From the NCBI GenBank assembly GCA_934615235.1, contig CAKTTL010000029.1, positions 1 to 27,885 of the forward strand: DNA of 27,885 bases. The letters are read 5' to 3'. The position numbers were made by a program, and so were the translations under genes. This stretch comes from an uncultured Clostridia bacterium (GTDB taxonomy: Bacteria > Bacillota > Clostridia > Christensenellales > Aristaeellaceae). Each line of letters begins with the position of its first letter. Position 1 is the first letter of the stretch. Positions 7,670 through 15,071 of the stretch are shown here, piece after piece. The notes below the pieces were generated by a model that was not told the origin of the DNA, did no database searches, and was given only the letters and a program-made list of their open reading frames with translations.

Positions 7670-8616
7670 AACGCCGCGGCCGCGAAGCTTCCGGGCGGCG
7701 CTTCCGCTTCGTCAGCCGGAAAGAGCGGCTGCTGCGGCTGGCAGCTTCGGCGGCGCTGTGCTGCGCCGCGCTCGTCTGCGTCTGGCAGCTGATCCGCTAC
7801 GCCGTCGACGACCGCCGCGCGAAGGATGCTTCCGCCGCGCTTCGCGCGGAATATTACAGCCAGCCCGCCTCAACGCCGCAGCCTTCCGCGCTCCCTGCGG
7901 AAACGGAAGCGTCGCCCGCCGCAGCCGCCGCGCCTTCGCCCTCTCCGCAGCCCGATACGCTGCCCGCCGTCCGGTATCCCAATAACCCGTACGCGACCGT
8001 CAGCAGCCGGTTTCGCAAACTGCGGCAGCAGAACGGGGATATCGTCGGCTGGCTGAAAATTGACGGCATGCTTGACGAAGCCGTTGTTCAGCGGGATAAC
8101 GCGTATTACCTCGCCCGCGATTACCGCGGCTACCACAACGTCAACGGCGCAATCTTTCTGGACGAATCGTGCGCGCTCGATACGCGCCCGTACACGCTCA
8201 TCCTCTACGGGCACAACATGAAAACCGGCGCGATGTTCGGCAGCCTGCGCAATTACGAAAACCTGCGCTATTACAAGGCGAACCCGTTCATTTCCTTCGA
8301 TACCGCCTATGAAGAAGGCGAGTACGTCGTCTTCTGCGTGGCCACCGTCGGCGTAACGCCCGAAAGCCGCAGCAGCGTCAACTTCGCGCTGCTCGAATCG
8401 CTTTCCCTCTCGCAGCGCGAGGAGGCGCTTGAAACGCTGACCGGCTATTCGCTTTACAAGACCAGCCTGGACGTGCAGCCCGACGATCAGCTGCTCCTGC
8501 TGATGACCTGCGTAGACGACGACAGCGAGCGCCGCGTCGTCGCCGCGAGAAGGCTGCGCGAGGGGGAGAACCGGGAACGGCTGGAAAAAATCGTACAGGA
8601 AGCCCGAAAAAAATAA
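7666..8616 (+). CDS. class B sortase
   Basis: The 316-residue protein has one N-terminal membrane anchor (about 22-45), then a low-complexity Pro/Ala/Ser linker (about 64-100) and a sortase domain (about 110-300). Catalytic residues are His183 in LILYGHNMKTGAMFG, Cys282 in LLLMTC and an arginine at 289 or 290 in ERRVVAARRL. The NMKTGAMFGSLRNY and KANPFISF segments are characteristic of class B (SrtB) enzymes, not class A or C. The ATG overlaps the TGA of the surface protein gene (ATGA), so translation is probably coupled, and the surface protein is its obvious substrate. Class B enzymes classically use NPQTN-like or, in clostridia, S/P-P-x-T-G motifs; the adjacent FPVTG is a variant of the latter shape. 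Confidence 0.9.
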   Translation: MKRRGREASGRRFRFVSRKERLLRLAASAALCCAALVCVWQLIRYAVDDRRAKDASAALRAEYYSQPASTPQPSALPAETEASPAAAAAPSPSPQPDTLPAVRYPNNPYATVSSRFRKLRQQNGDIVGWLKIDGMLDEAVVQRDNAYYLARDYRGYHNVNGAIFLDESCALDTRPYTLILYGHNMKTGAMFGSLRNYENLRYYKANPFISFDTAYEEGEYVVFCVATVGVTPESRSSVNFALLESLSLSQREEALETLTGYSLYKTSLDVQPDDQLLLLMTCVDDDSERRVVAARRLREGENRERLEKIVQEARKK

Positions 8617-8626
8617 GCGGCAAACA

Positions 8627-8668
8627 AAAAGCGGATTTGAAACCCGAACGGGCGGCAAATCCGCTTTT
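8627..8668. terminator. bidirectional terminator between convergent sortase and cyuA-like genes
   Basis: AAAAGCGGATTTG (8627-8639) pairs perfectly with CAAATCCGCTTTT (8656-8668), a 13-bp stem. The minus-strand reading has the better T run, so it closes the long minus-strand operon as well as the plus-strand sortase unit. Confidence 0.88.
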
Positions 8669-8718
8669 ACATATCTTTCTTCGAAGAGGGCCTGGGGAGA
8701 AACGTCTCCCCCGTTCCC

Positions 8719-10005
8719 CTACGCTTCCTGCATCAGCTGCAGGATTTTCTTATCCGTCTCCGCCATGCCTTCGCTGGCCATGCGGCCGATTGTGTCGATC
8801 GTCTGCTCCACGTTCTGCTTGACGAGCCCTTCTCCGGCGGCGAATCCCTTCGAGTCCATGCTCATGCAGCTGGCCAGAATGGCCGTTCCGACGGCCGAGG
8901 CGATCTTCGACGCGCATGAGGCTTTCGCGCCGTCGCACACCATGCCGGAGATATCCGCCAGCGTGTTGACGATCGTCGTCTCGATCTGCGCCTCCGAACC
9001 GCCGCGCAGCCAGGTAATCGCCGCGCCGCTGCCCGCGGCCGCGGAAACGGCCCCGCAGAACGCGGAAAGCCGCCCGTACGCCGCCTTGATGCGAATCGCC
9101 ACAAGGTTGCTCACCAGCAGCGCGCGCAGCACGGTTTCATGATCTTTGCCAAGCTCCCGCGCGTATTCCAGCACAGGCAGCGTGACGGTCAGACCCTGAT
9201 TGCCGCTGCCGGAGTTGATCACTACCGGCATCTCGCAGCCGCCCATGCGCGCGTCGGAGCCGGCCGCGGCATACGCCTGCGCGCGGACGCTCGCGCTTTC
9301 GCCGAAATGGCGCAGAAGCGTCGCGCCCACGCACGCGCCGTAAGGGTGCGAAAGCCCTTCCTCGGCGATGCGGCTGTTGCATTCAATCTGCCTTTCGAGC
9401 AGCTCCCGCAGGCCGTTTTCCTCCAGCCGCGCTTTTTCGGCGAAAGCGAGAATCCCGCCGACGGTCAGGCTTTTCGCCGCGTCGTTTTCTTCCTGCGCCT
9501 CCGCGTCGGTTTTGCAATGGAAAATCGCGACGTTATCGCGCGTGACGCGCGTCAGGCCCGTATGCGTGCGCTTGAGTTCGGCGCTGGCGGTATGCCCGTC
9601 GCCCGAGATGCCCGTTACGACCAGATGCAGGGTCTCCGGCGTATCCATCAGCCGCACCCGGCACGCGCCGCGGGCAAGCCATGCACGCGCGGCTTCGATC
9701 TGCTCCGGCGTAACGCCGGTCAACACCTCCAGGCCGCGCTCCGGGGCTCCGACGACGGCGCCCAGCGCCGCCGCAACGTCGATCCCCTTCATGCCGCCGC
9801 TGTTGGGCACCACAACGCCCTTGGCGTTTTTGAGAATGTTCCGGCTGCATTCCACGAGCATCCGCTCCGGCTTGCAGCCCAGCGCCTTTGTCATCGCCGC
9901 CGCGCACAGCGCGATGCTGACTGGCTCCGTGCAGCCCAGCGCCGGCCGCAGCTCCTCGCGCAGAAGCGCCGCGTATTGTTCCTGCGTCCAGTTTTCCTTA
10001 CGCAT
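8719..10005 (-). CDS. cyuA: CyuA-like L-cysteine desulfidase (serine dehydratase alpha superfamily)
   Basis: The 428-residue product matches the CyuA/YhaM (UPF0597) family throughout: ALGCTEP near the N-terminus (Cys25), VVVPNSGGMKGIDVAAALG, VINSGSGNQGLTVTLPV, and GMVCDGAKASCASKI near the C-terminus (Cys357 and Cys364, seven apart). Known members are oxygen-sensitive 4Fe-4S enzymes that split L-cysteine into pyruvate, ammonia and sulfide; the conserved cysteines fit this. Some relatives are annotated as serine dehydratases, so the substrate is inferred. The start codon (10005, or ATG 10008) lies inside the 3' end of the PepV-like gene, whose stop is at 9998-10000, so translation is coupled. 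It is the last gene of the minus-strand operon, ahead of a strong terminator. Confidence 0.82.
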   Translation of the reverse strand: MRKENWTQEQYAALLREELRPALGCTEPVSIALCAAAMTKALGCKPERMLVECSRNILKNAKGVVVPNSGGMKGIDVAAALGAVVGAPERGLEVLTGVTPEQIEAARAWLARGACRVRLMDTPETLHLVVTGISGDGHTASAELKRTHTGLTRVTRDNVAIFHCKTDAEAQEENDAAKSLTVGGILAFAEKARLEENGLRELLERQIECNSRIAEEGLSHPYGACVGATLLRHFGESASVRAQAYAAAGSDARMGGCEMPVVINSGSGNQGLTVTLPVLEYARELGKDHETVLRALLVSNLVAIRIKAAYGRLSAFCGAVSAAAGSGAAITWLRGGSEAQIETTIVNTLADISGMVCDGAKASCASKIASAVGTAILASCMSMDSKGFAAGEGLVKQNVEQTIDTIGRMASEGMAETDKKILQLMQEA

Positions 10006-11410
10006 CATGCATCGCGTCCAGTTCCAGCACCGCGCAGGCGACGATTTTGAACGCCTCCACGAGGTTGGGCAGATAAATGAATTCGTCCGCCTTGTGCGCC
10101 GTGCCGTGTCCCTCGGGGATATCCGGACGCGCATTTCTGCCGGGGAAGCCCATGCCGAAGGTGATGCCGTTGGGCACCACGCCCGAATACGTGCCGCCGC
10201 CCATGGCGTAGGGTTTCGTCTCATCGCCCGTGAGCCGGTAATAGATCTCGCACAGCGCGCGCACCCGCGCGTCGTCCACCGGCATATAGAAGGGCTTGCC
10301 CACGTTCAGCTTCTCCACCTTCATGCCAAGCTCGCCCGCAAGCGCGCGATAGCTTTCCGCGTTCGCCTCGCGGTCGGCCGTAACGGCCAGACGGCAGTCC
10401 AGGCTGAGCCAGACGCGCCCATCGGCGGTATACGCCGCGCCGCAGACCATTGTCGTCTCGCCCGAGGCTTCGTCGCGATAGGCGATCCCCGCGTGCGCGC
10501 CCGTCGTGTCGGAGCACATCACGGCCACGGCGTGCATCGCCCTGCGCGAGGTCTCGTCGAGCAGGCCGCTGCTTTCCAGCGCCCGCGCCAGCAGCAGCGT
10601 CGCGCTGCGGCCGGTTTCCGGCTTGGCCACATGGGCGGCTACGCCGCGCGCCGCGGCAATGCAGCCGCCTTCGGCTTCGCGCACCTCGATTTCCCCGCCC
10701 AGCGCCGCGCGCGCCTGCTGCGCGGAAACGGCGAGAAGCGCTTCCGCATAGGCCGGAACGGAGTTGGGCACGTCGCCGCCGGAGAAGGCCTTCAGCTTTT
10801 CGCCCAGTTCAATCGACGACCAGCCGGTCATATGGCTCTTCTGCGCATAGTTGACCGGGAACATACCGTCCAGCACGAGCGAGACGGGCGGCTGTTTGCC
10901 CTCGTCCACCATATGCTTGAGGTCGGCCATGCCGGTTTCCTCGCTCACGCCGAAAACGGCGCGCACGCCCGTTTTCATCGGAACGCCCAGCTCTCGCATC
11001 ATCCGCATCAGATACAGCCCGGCCACGCATGCGCTCTTGTTGTCGCTCACCCCGCGGCCGATCAGGAAATCGCCCACGCGCGTCGCCGCATAGGGCGGAT
11101 ATTTCCAGTCGCTTCCCTCCGGCACAACGTCCAGATGGCCGATAATGCCCACGGCCGTCTTCCGGTCGCCGATCCACGCGTCGCCGTACCAGCCGCCGTT
11201 ATCGTCGGTTTCAAAGCCGAATTCGCGCACGCGCTCGAGCATCACGTCGAGCATTTTGCGGCAGTCCGGCCCGAAGGGCGCGCCGTCCTCCGCCAGATCG
11301 GCGCGGCTGACCGATTTCACGCGCGCAATGCGCTGCAGATCGGCCGCCATTTCCTCCGCGTGCGCGTCCGTCCAATCGCAGATTTTCTGATACCATTTCT
11401 CGTAAACCAT
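9998..11410 (-). CDS. pepV: PepV-like M20 dipeptidase
   Basis: The 470-residue protein matches the PepV length and fold. Metal-centre motifs are complete: IGHLDVVPEG (His92, Asp94), RGVSDNKS (Asp123), the catalytic pair SEETG (Glu157, Glu158), and a late GHGTAHKADEF histidine. Such enzymes are cytoplasmic di-zinc dipeptidases with broad specificity for Xaa-His and other dipeptides. The ATG at 11410 is chosen because the AAGGAG site (11418-11423) is seven bases away; the ATG at 11416 would leave only one base. It overlaps the CyuA-like gene by eight bases. The pairing suggests that it feeds free cysteine, perhaps from Cys-Gly type dipeptides, to CyuA; this link is inferred from position. Confidence 0.88.
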   Translation of the reverse strand: MVYEKWYQKICDWTDAHAEEMAADLQRIARVKSVSRADLAEDGAPFGPDCRKMLDVMLERVREFGFETDDNGGWYGDAWIGDRKTAVGIIGHLDVVPEGSDWKYPPYAATRVGDFLIGRGVSDNKSACVAGLYLMRMMRELGVPMKTGVRAVFGVSEETGMADLKHMVDEGKQPPVSLVLDGMFPVNYAQKSHMTGWSSIELGEKLKAFSGGDVPNSVPAYAEALLAVSAQQARAALGGEIEVREAEGGCIAAARGVAAHVAKPETGRSATLLLARALESSGLLDETSRRAMHAVAVMCSDTTGAHAGIAYRDEASGETTMVCGAAYTADGRVWLSLDCRLAVTADREANAESYRALAGELGMKVEKLNVGKPFYMPVDDARVRALCEIYYRLTGDETKPYAMGGGTYSGVVPNGITFGMGFPGRNARPDIPEGHGTAHKADEFIYLPNLVEAFKIVACAVLELDAMHDA

Positions 11411-11429
11411 ATTCATTCTCCTTTCGCTT

Positions 11430-11969
11430 TTACTCGCCGTGCGCATGCCCCTGCGGGAGCGTACGGTCGCGGTAGCGCTTCACTGTGAAGCCCTCCGCCT
11501 CCAGCCGCAGCACCGTCGTTTTCTGATACGGAATCTGCGCGTAGTTCAGCTCATGATACCGGCCGTGCTGGCGCATCATCGCGTCCAGGCCGCGCTTTTT
11601 CTCCGCGTCCTCCTCGTCGGGCACGATGAAAATTCTCCCGTGTCCGATCACGCTGTCGAAATTCAGGCCCCATTGACAGGCGAGTTCCGTCTGCCGCAGA
11701 CCCCAGCTGGAATCGATTTCAAAGCAGACGCGGTTGTCCTTCCGGATCAGCTCCAGCTTGCGGCCCGCCTTCGCGCAGTGCATGTAAAACTTCAGCTTTC
11801 CGGCCTGCGGGTCGTATTCGAAGCCGTAGTTGAGCGGCACGATATAGGGATATCCCTCGTCCCCGTCGTAAAGCCCGACGCGGACGACATGGTTGGACAG
11901 CAGAATCCGTTCAATTTCCACCGGGTCGGTCACTTCGCGTCCGGCCGTCCGCATTTTTTGAAACGCCAT
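11430..11969 (-). CDS. pyridoxamine 5'-phosphate oxidase-like flavoprotein
   Basis: The 179-residue protein has the split beta-barrel FMN-binding pattern of the PNPOx/NimA-like family: a short N-terminal helix with VTDPVEIERIL, then VVRVGLYDGDEGYPYIVPLNYGF, LKFYMHCAKAGRKLELI and NRVCFEID. The conserved HCAKAGRK segment is the usual flavin-phosphate contact region. Members near this subtype are annotated as 5-nitroimidazole resistance-like reductases, but most have no known substrate, and true PdxH activity is unlikely. It lies 19 bp ahead of the PepV-like gene and 21 bp behind the transporter gene, with an AAAGGAG site, so it belongs to the same transcript. Confidence 0.82.
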   Translation of the reverse strand: MAFQKMRTAGREVTDPVEIERILLSNHVVRVGLYDGDEGYPYIVPLNYGFEYDPQAGKLKFYMHCAKAGRKLELIRKDNRVCFEIDSSWGLRQTELACQWGLNFDSVIGHGRIFIVPDEEDAEKKRGLDAMMRQHGRYHELNYAQIPYQKTTVLRLEAEGFTVKRYRDRTLPQGHAHGE

Positions 11970-11990
11970 GCCTTTCCCCGCTCCTTTCGG

Positions 11991-12863
11991 CTATTTCGCC
12001 GCATTGCGGCGGTTATACACAAACAACGCAACCGACGCGCCGCAAATGACGATATACCCGACCACGCTCAGCGCGTCCGGAATCTGACCGAACATAAAAA
12101 ACCCGAACAGCGCCGAGAAGAGCACCTGCGTGTAATCGTAGACGGATATTTCCCGCGCAGGGGCGCGGGTATAGGCCGCCGTCAGCGCGAACTGTCCGGC
12201 CATCGCGGAAAGCCCGCCCAGCACGAGCATCGCCGTCTGATGCGCCGTCATCGGATGATAATCGAAAATCATCGACGGCAGGCAGACGACGCTGGAGAAC
12301 ACCGCGAAGAAGAACACGATCAGCGAGCCCGGCTCGCCCTTCTGGCCGAGCATGCGCACGATCGTATACGCCGCGCCCGCGCCCAGCCCGCCCAGCACGC
12401 CGATCATCGCCGGGAACCACTCGCTGCTGCTGGAAAAGCCCGGCTTGACCACCAGCACCGCGCCCAGGAACGCCGCCGCCACGCCGAGCGCCTGCGCGGG
12501 CTTGATCTTCTCCCCGAGGAAGAAGAACGAGCAGATGATCGCAAAAAACGGCGAGAGCTTGTTGAGAATGGTCGCGTCGGCCAGCAGCATCCGGTCGATG
12601 GTATAAAAGCTGCCCAGGATGCCAATCACGCCGCAGACGGAGCGCGCCAGATACAGCGGCAGCGCTTTCTTCGAAATCCTGCAGGAAACGCCGGAGCGTT
12701 TGAGGATGACGAAGGCAAAAATGGAAGTAACGATATTTCTGACAAAGCATTTCTGCATTGCCGGCAGATCTCCTGCCAGACGCACAAAGCAGCTTTGCAG
12801 CGCCATAAAAAACGCGGCGGCCAGAATGAACAGAATCGCCGCGGTCCTGTTTTTCGTTTTCAT
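11991..12863 (-). CDS. DMT-superfamily (EamA) transporter
   Basis: The 290-residue integral membrane protein shows about ten hydrophobic helices in two EamA repeats. The first contains RNIVTSIFAFVIL and LNKLSPFFAIICSFFFLGEKI; the second contains DYTQVLFSALFGFFMFGQIPD. The conserved N-terminal AAAFFMALQSCFVRLAG and the FxFLGEK motif are typical. These carriers usually export amino acids or other small metabolites; nothing fixes the substrate. It lies only 18 bp after the URO-D-like gene. Its position ahead of the dipeptidase and cysteine desulfidase allows amino-acid export, which is a guess. Confidence 0.85.
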   Translation of the reverse strand: MKTKNRTAAILFILAAAFFMALQSCFVRLAGDLPAMQKCFVRNIVTSIFAFVILKRSGVSCRISKKALPLYLARSVCGVIGILGSFYTIDRMLLADATILNKLSPFFAIICSFFFLGEKIKPAQALGVAAAFLGAVLVVKPGFSSSSEWFPAMIGVLGGLGAGAAYTIVRMLGQKGEPGSLIVFFFAVFSSVVCLPSMIFDYHPMTAHQTAMLVLGGLSAMAGQFALTAAYTRAPAREISVYDYTQVLFSALFGFFMFGQIPDALSVVGYIVICGASVALFVYNRRNAAK

Positions 12864-12881
12864 GTTTTCCTTTTCTGGCAG

Positions 12882-13859
12882 TTATTGCCGGGTCGCTTCA
12901 TGCACCGCGTCCGTCAGCGCGCGAATGCGCTCATAGGGAATCTCGGTGGGAAGCGTGCAGTCCGCGCCGAGGATGTATTTCTCCGGGCCATACTTCTTCG
13001 CCAGGCGAACGCCCTCGGCGTTCAGTTCCTCCTGACCCGCCTCGACCATGCAGCCGCTGCGGTTGGCAAGGCCGCCCATGATCGTCTTGCCCGCGAAGAG
13101 TTTGCAGCCCTCGTCCATCGAAAGCGGCGCTTCGTAAACGCCCCAGTTCACCGCGTCGCAGCAGGGCGCGTAGCAGGCGTAGCGCTGCATGTTCAGGCCG
13201 TGCTTGCAGATATGCAGGAAGGCGTACCGTCCGCTGCTGCGGATCTCAGAGAGGATTTCCTGATCGAACGGACGCACCCAGCGGTCAAATTCCTCGTCGG
13301 TAAACCAGCAGGTTTCTCCGCCGAGCGCGGCGTAATACACGCCGTCCATGCCGATTTCGGCGTAGCCGCGCGCCAGCTGGCACATGCGTTCCGTGATGCG
13401 CTTGAACGCCTCGAGTACGGGCGCCGGGTTTTCGCGCAGATGCGTGACTTGCAGCGTCCGCGCGCCGTCGTAGCCGTAGGAGGCCTCGTAGGGGTGAATG
13501 CCTGAGGCGACGATGCCGTGCAGCGTGCCCAGCGCAAACGCCTGCGCGTCCGCGCACGAATCGAGCACGCGCTTTGCAAAATCAAGCTGGCGGCGAATGA
13601 ACGTATCGTCCCGGCAGATATCGCAGACCTTCTGCCAGTCGGCCGGCGTTTTCACTTCGCCCACGTCCGGCACGAGGTTTTCATTCATCACCTTGAGAAT
13701 ATCCACGTGCGTCTCCCGCAGGAAGCGGCCGTGGCTTTCCACGCCCGCCTGGCCCGCGCTTTCCTCAACCGGGAAATGCAGCGAAAAGCCGGCCGGCGTA
13801 CAGTCCGGGGTTTTGCCTTCGAGAACCGCGATCACGCGCTGTTTGCTGTTCATGTTCAT
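12882..13859 (-). CDS. URO-D-family protein with methyltransferase-type zinc motif
   Basis: The 325-residue TIM-barrel protein belongs to the uroporphyrinogen decarboxylase superfamily but is not HemE: the N-terminus reads KQRVIAVLEGKTPDCTPAG and lacks the substrate-binding RQAGRY motif. Instead it has His216-Ile-Cys218 (FLHICKHG) and a late Cys301 in LGADCTLPTEIPYERIRAL. This matches the H-x-C...C zinc site of MtaA/MtbA-type methyltransferases that move methyl groups from corrinoid proteins. No corrinoid-binding protein is encoded nearby. It follows the dehydrogenase gene by 63 bp, across a hairpin. Two ATGs (13859, 13853) share one AAGGAG site; either could start. A methyl-transfer role is inferred from the motif. 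Confidence 0.78.
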   Translation of the reverse strand: MNMNSKQRVIAVLEGKTPDCTPAGFSLHFPVEESAGQAGVESHGRFLRETHVDILKVMNENLVPDVGEVKTPADWQKVCDICRDDTFIRRQLDFAKRVLDSCADAQAFALGTLHGIVASGIHPYEASYGYDGARTLQVTHLRENPAPVLEAFKRITERMCQLARGYAEIGMDGVYYAALGGETCWFTDEEFDRWVRPFDQEILSEIRSSGRYAFLHICKHGLNMQRYACYAPCCDAVNWGVYEAPLSMDEGCKLFAGKTIMGGLANRSGCMVEAGQEELNAEGVRLAKKYGPEKYILGADCTLPTEIPYERIRALTDAVHEATRQ

Positions 13860-13885
13860 GCTGCTCCTTTTGTTTTTATAGAAAG

Positions 13886-13913
13886 GCGGATGCGCCGCCC
13901 CGGGCGCATCCGC
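13886..13913 (-). promoter_or_regulatory. intercistronic stem-loop between dehydrogenase and URO-D-like genes
   Basis: GCGGATGCGCC (13886-13896) and GGCGCATCCGC (13903-13913) form a perfect 11-bp stem with a 6-base loop, starting ten bases after the stop at 13923. On the minus strand only a weak CTTTCT follows, so it may attenuate transcription or protect the mRNA and not fully terminate. Confidence 0.6.
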
Positions 13914-13922
13914 TCAAAAAAT

Positions 13923-15035
13923 TCAGTCGTCCAGCGGCAGGCCGTTGTCGTCGAAGAGGACGGGCTTGCCGGTTCTTCCCGAGCGGTAGATCGCATCGAG
14001 GATGCGGGTCACGACGATCGCCTGCTCCGGCTTGACGACGACGTCGCCGTCGTTCTTCACCGCGTCGATCCACATCCGGGCTTCCACGTCGGAAGCGCCC
14101 TCGCCCGCGTTCGTGGTCTGGTGGGCAGCGTTGATGTTATGCTGCAGGGTCACGTTCTCGGTTACCCACTTGTTGTACTTGACGCGGTTGATCCGCAGGC
14201 CCTCGCGCATATCCGCGCCCGCCTTCACGCCGCACAGCGTCGTCTTCGCCTCGCAGGGATCGATCACGTTCAGCGCCCAGGAGGATTCAAGCGAGACAGC
14301 CGCGCCGTTCTGCATCACGATATAGCCGAAAGCGGAGTCTTCCACCGTATTCTTGGCCAGATCCCAGTCGCCCCACCAGTTGCCGGTTTCGCGCTGATCG
14401 CCCAGTTTCTTGAAGACGCTGCCCACGACGATCTTGGGCTGATAGTTGTTCATCATCCACAGCGTCAGGTCCAGCGCGTGCGTGCCGATATCGATCAGCG
14501 GACCGCCGCCCTGCTCGTACTCGTCGATGAACACGCCCCAGGTGGGCACGCCGCGGCGGCGCACAGCGTGGGCGCGGGCATAGTAAATCTCGCCCAGCTC
14601 GTCGTTTTCACAGGCGCGCTTGAGGTAGAGGGAATCCGGACGGTAACGGTTCTGATAGCCGATGGTCAGCTTCTTGCCGGTGCGTTTGGCCGCGTCCAGC
14701 ATCTTCTGCGCTTCCACGCCGTTGATGGCCATGGGCTTTTCGCACATGACGTGCTTGCCGGCCTCGAGCGCGTCCACGGTGATGAAGCTGTGCTCACGGT
14801 TGGGGGTGCATACGTGCACGACGCTGATCGACTCGTCCTTGAGCAGCTCGCGGTAATCCGTATAGGCCTTCGCGTCCTTGGAGCCGAATTTTTCCTTCGC
14901 CGCCACGGCGCGCTCTTCAATCAGATCGCAGAAGGCGACCATTTCCACGTCGTCCAGCCTGGAAAGAGAGGGCATGTGCTTGCTGTTGGCGATGCCGCCG
15001 CAGCCGATGATACCGATTCTGATCTTATCGCTCAT
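13923..15035 (-). CDS. Gfo/Idh/MocA-family NAD(P)-dependent sugar dehydrogenase
   Basis: The 370-residue protein has an N-terminal Rossmann fold with GIIGCGGIANSKHMPSL (residues 8-24), the family EKP motif (99-101, with catalytic-type Lys100), and a C-terminal alpha/beta domain containing GGGPLIDIGTHALDL, where Asp182 and His186 complete the usual Lys-Asp-His set. Relatives oxidise or reduce hydroxyls of sugars, inositols and glycosides using NAD(P). The neighbouring TIM-barrel isomerase, 36 bp upstream, and the importer genes suggest the substrate is the imported sugar or a glycoside derivative; oxidation at C3 is a known use of such pairs but cannot be seen here. The start codon follows a GGCGG-type site and fits the family N-terminus. 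Confidence 0.88.
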   Translation of the reverse strand: MSDKIRIGIIGCGGIANSKHMPSLSRLDDVEMVAFCDLIEERAVAAKEKFGSKDAKAYTDYRELLKDESISVVHVCTPNREHSFITVDALEAGKHVMCEKPMAINGVEAQKMLDAAKRTGKKLTIGYQNRYRPDSLYLKRACENDELGEIYYARAHAVRRRGVPTWGVFIDEYEQGGGPLIDIGTHALDLTLWMMNNYQPKIVVGSVFKKLGDQRETGNWWGDWDLAKNTVEDSAFGYIVMQNGAAVSLESSWALNVIDPCEAKTTLCGVKAGADMREGLRINRVKYNKWVTENVTLQHNINAAHQTTNAGEGASDVEARMWIDAVKNDGDVVVKPEQAIVVTRILDAIYRSGRTGKPVLFDDNGLPLDD

Positions 15036-15071
15036 TTGATTTGTTCCGCCTTTCTTTTATTTTCTTTTCAA

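Noticed and set aside
8719..10224. Longer N-terminus for the CyuA-like protein starting at 10224
   Set aside because: The added residues are the antisense-free overlap of the PepV-like gene in another frame; the family N-terminus begins at the ATG near 10005.
9368..13505. Long plus-strand frames antisense to the dipeptidase, desulfidase, PNPOx and DMT genes
   Set aside because: They are His/Arg/Ala-rich shadows opposite genes with clear motifs.
12882..13859. Assignment of the URO-D-family gene as haem biosynthesis hemE
   Set aside because: The N-terminal arginine motif of HemE is absent, no other haem genes are nearby, and the cysteine/histidine pattern fits methyltransferase relatives.
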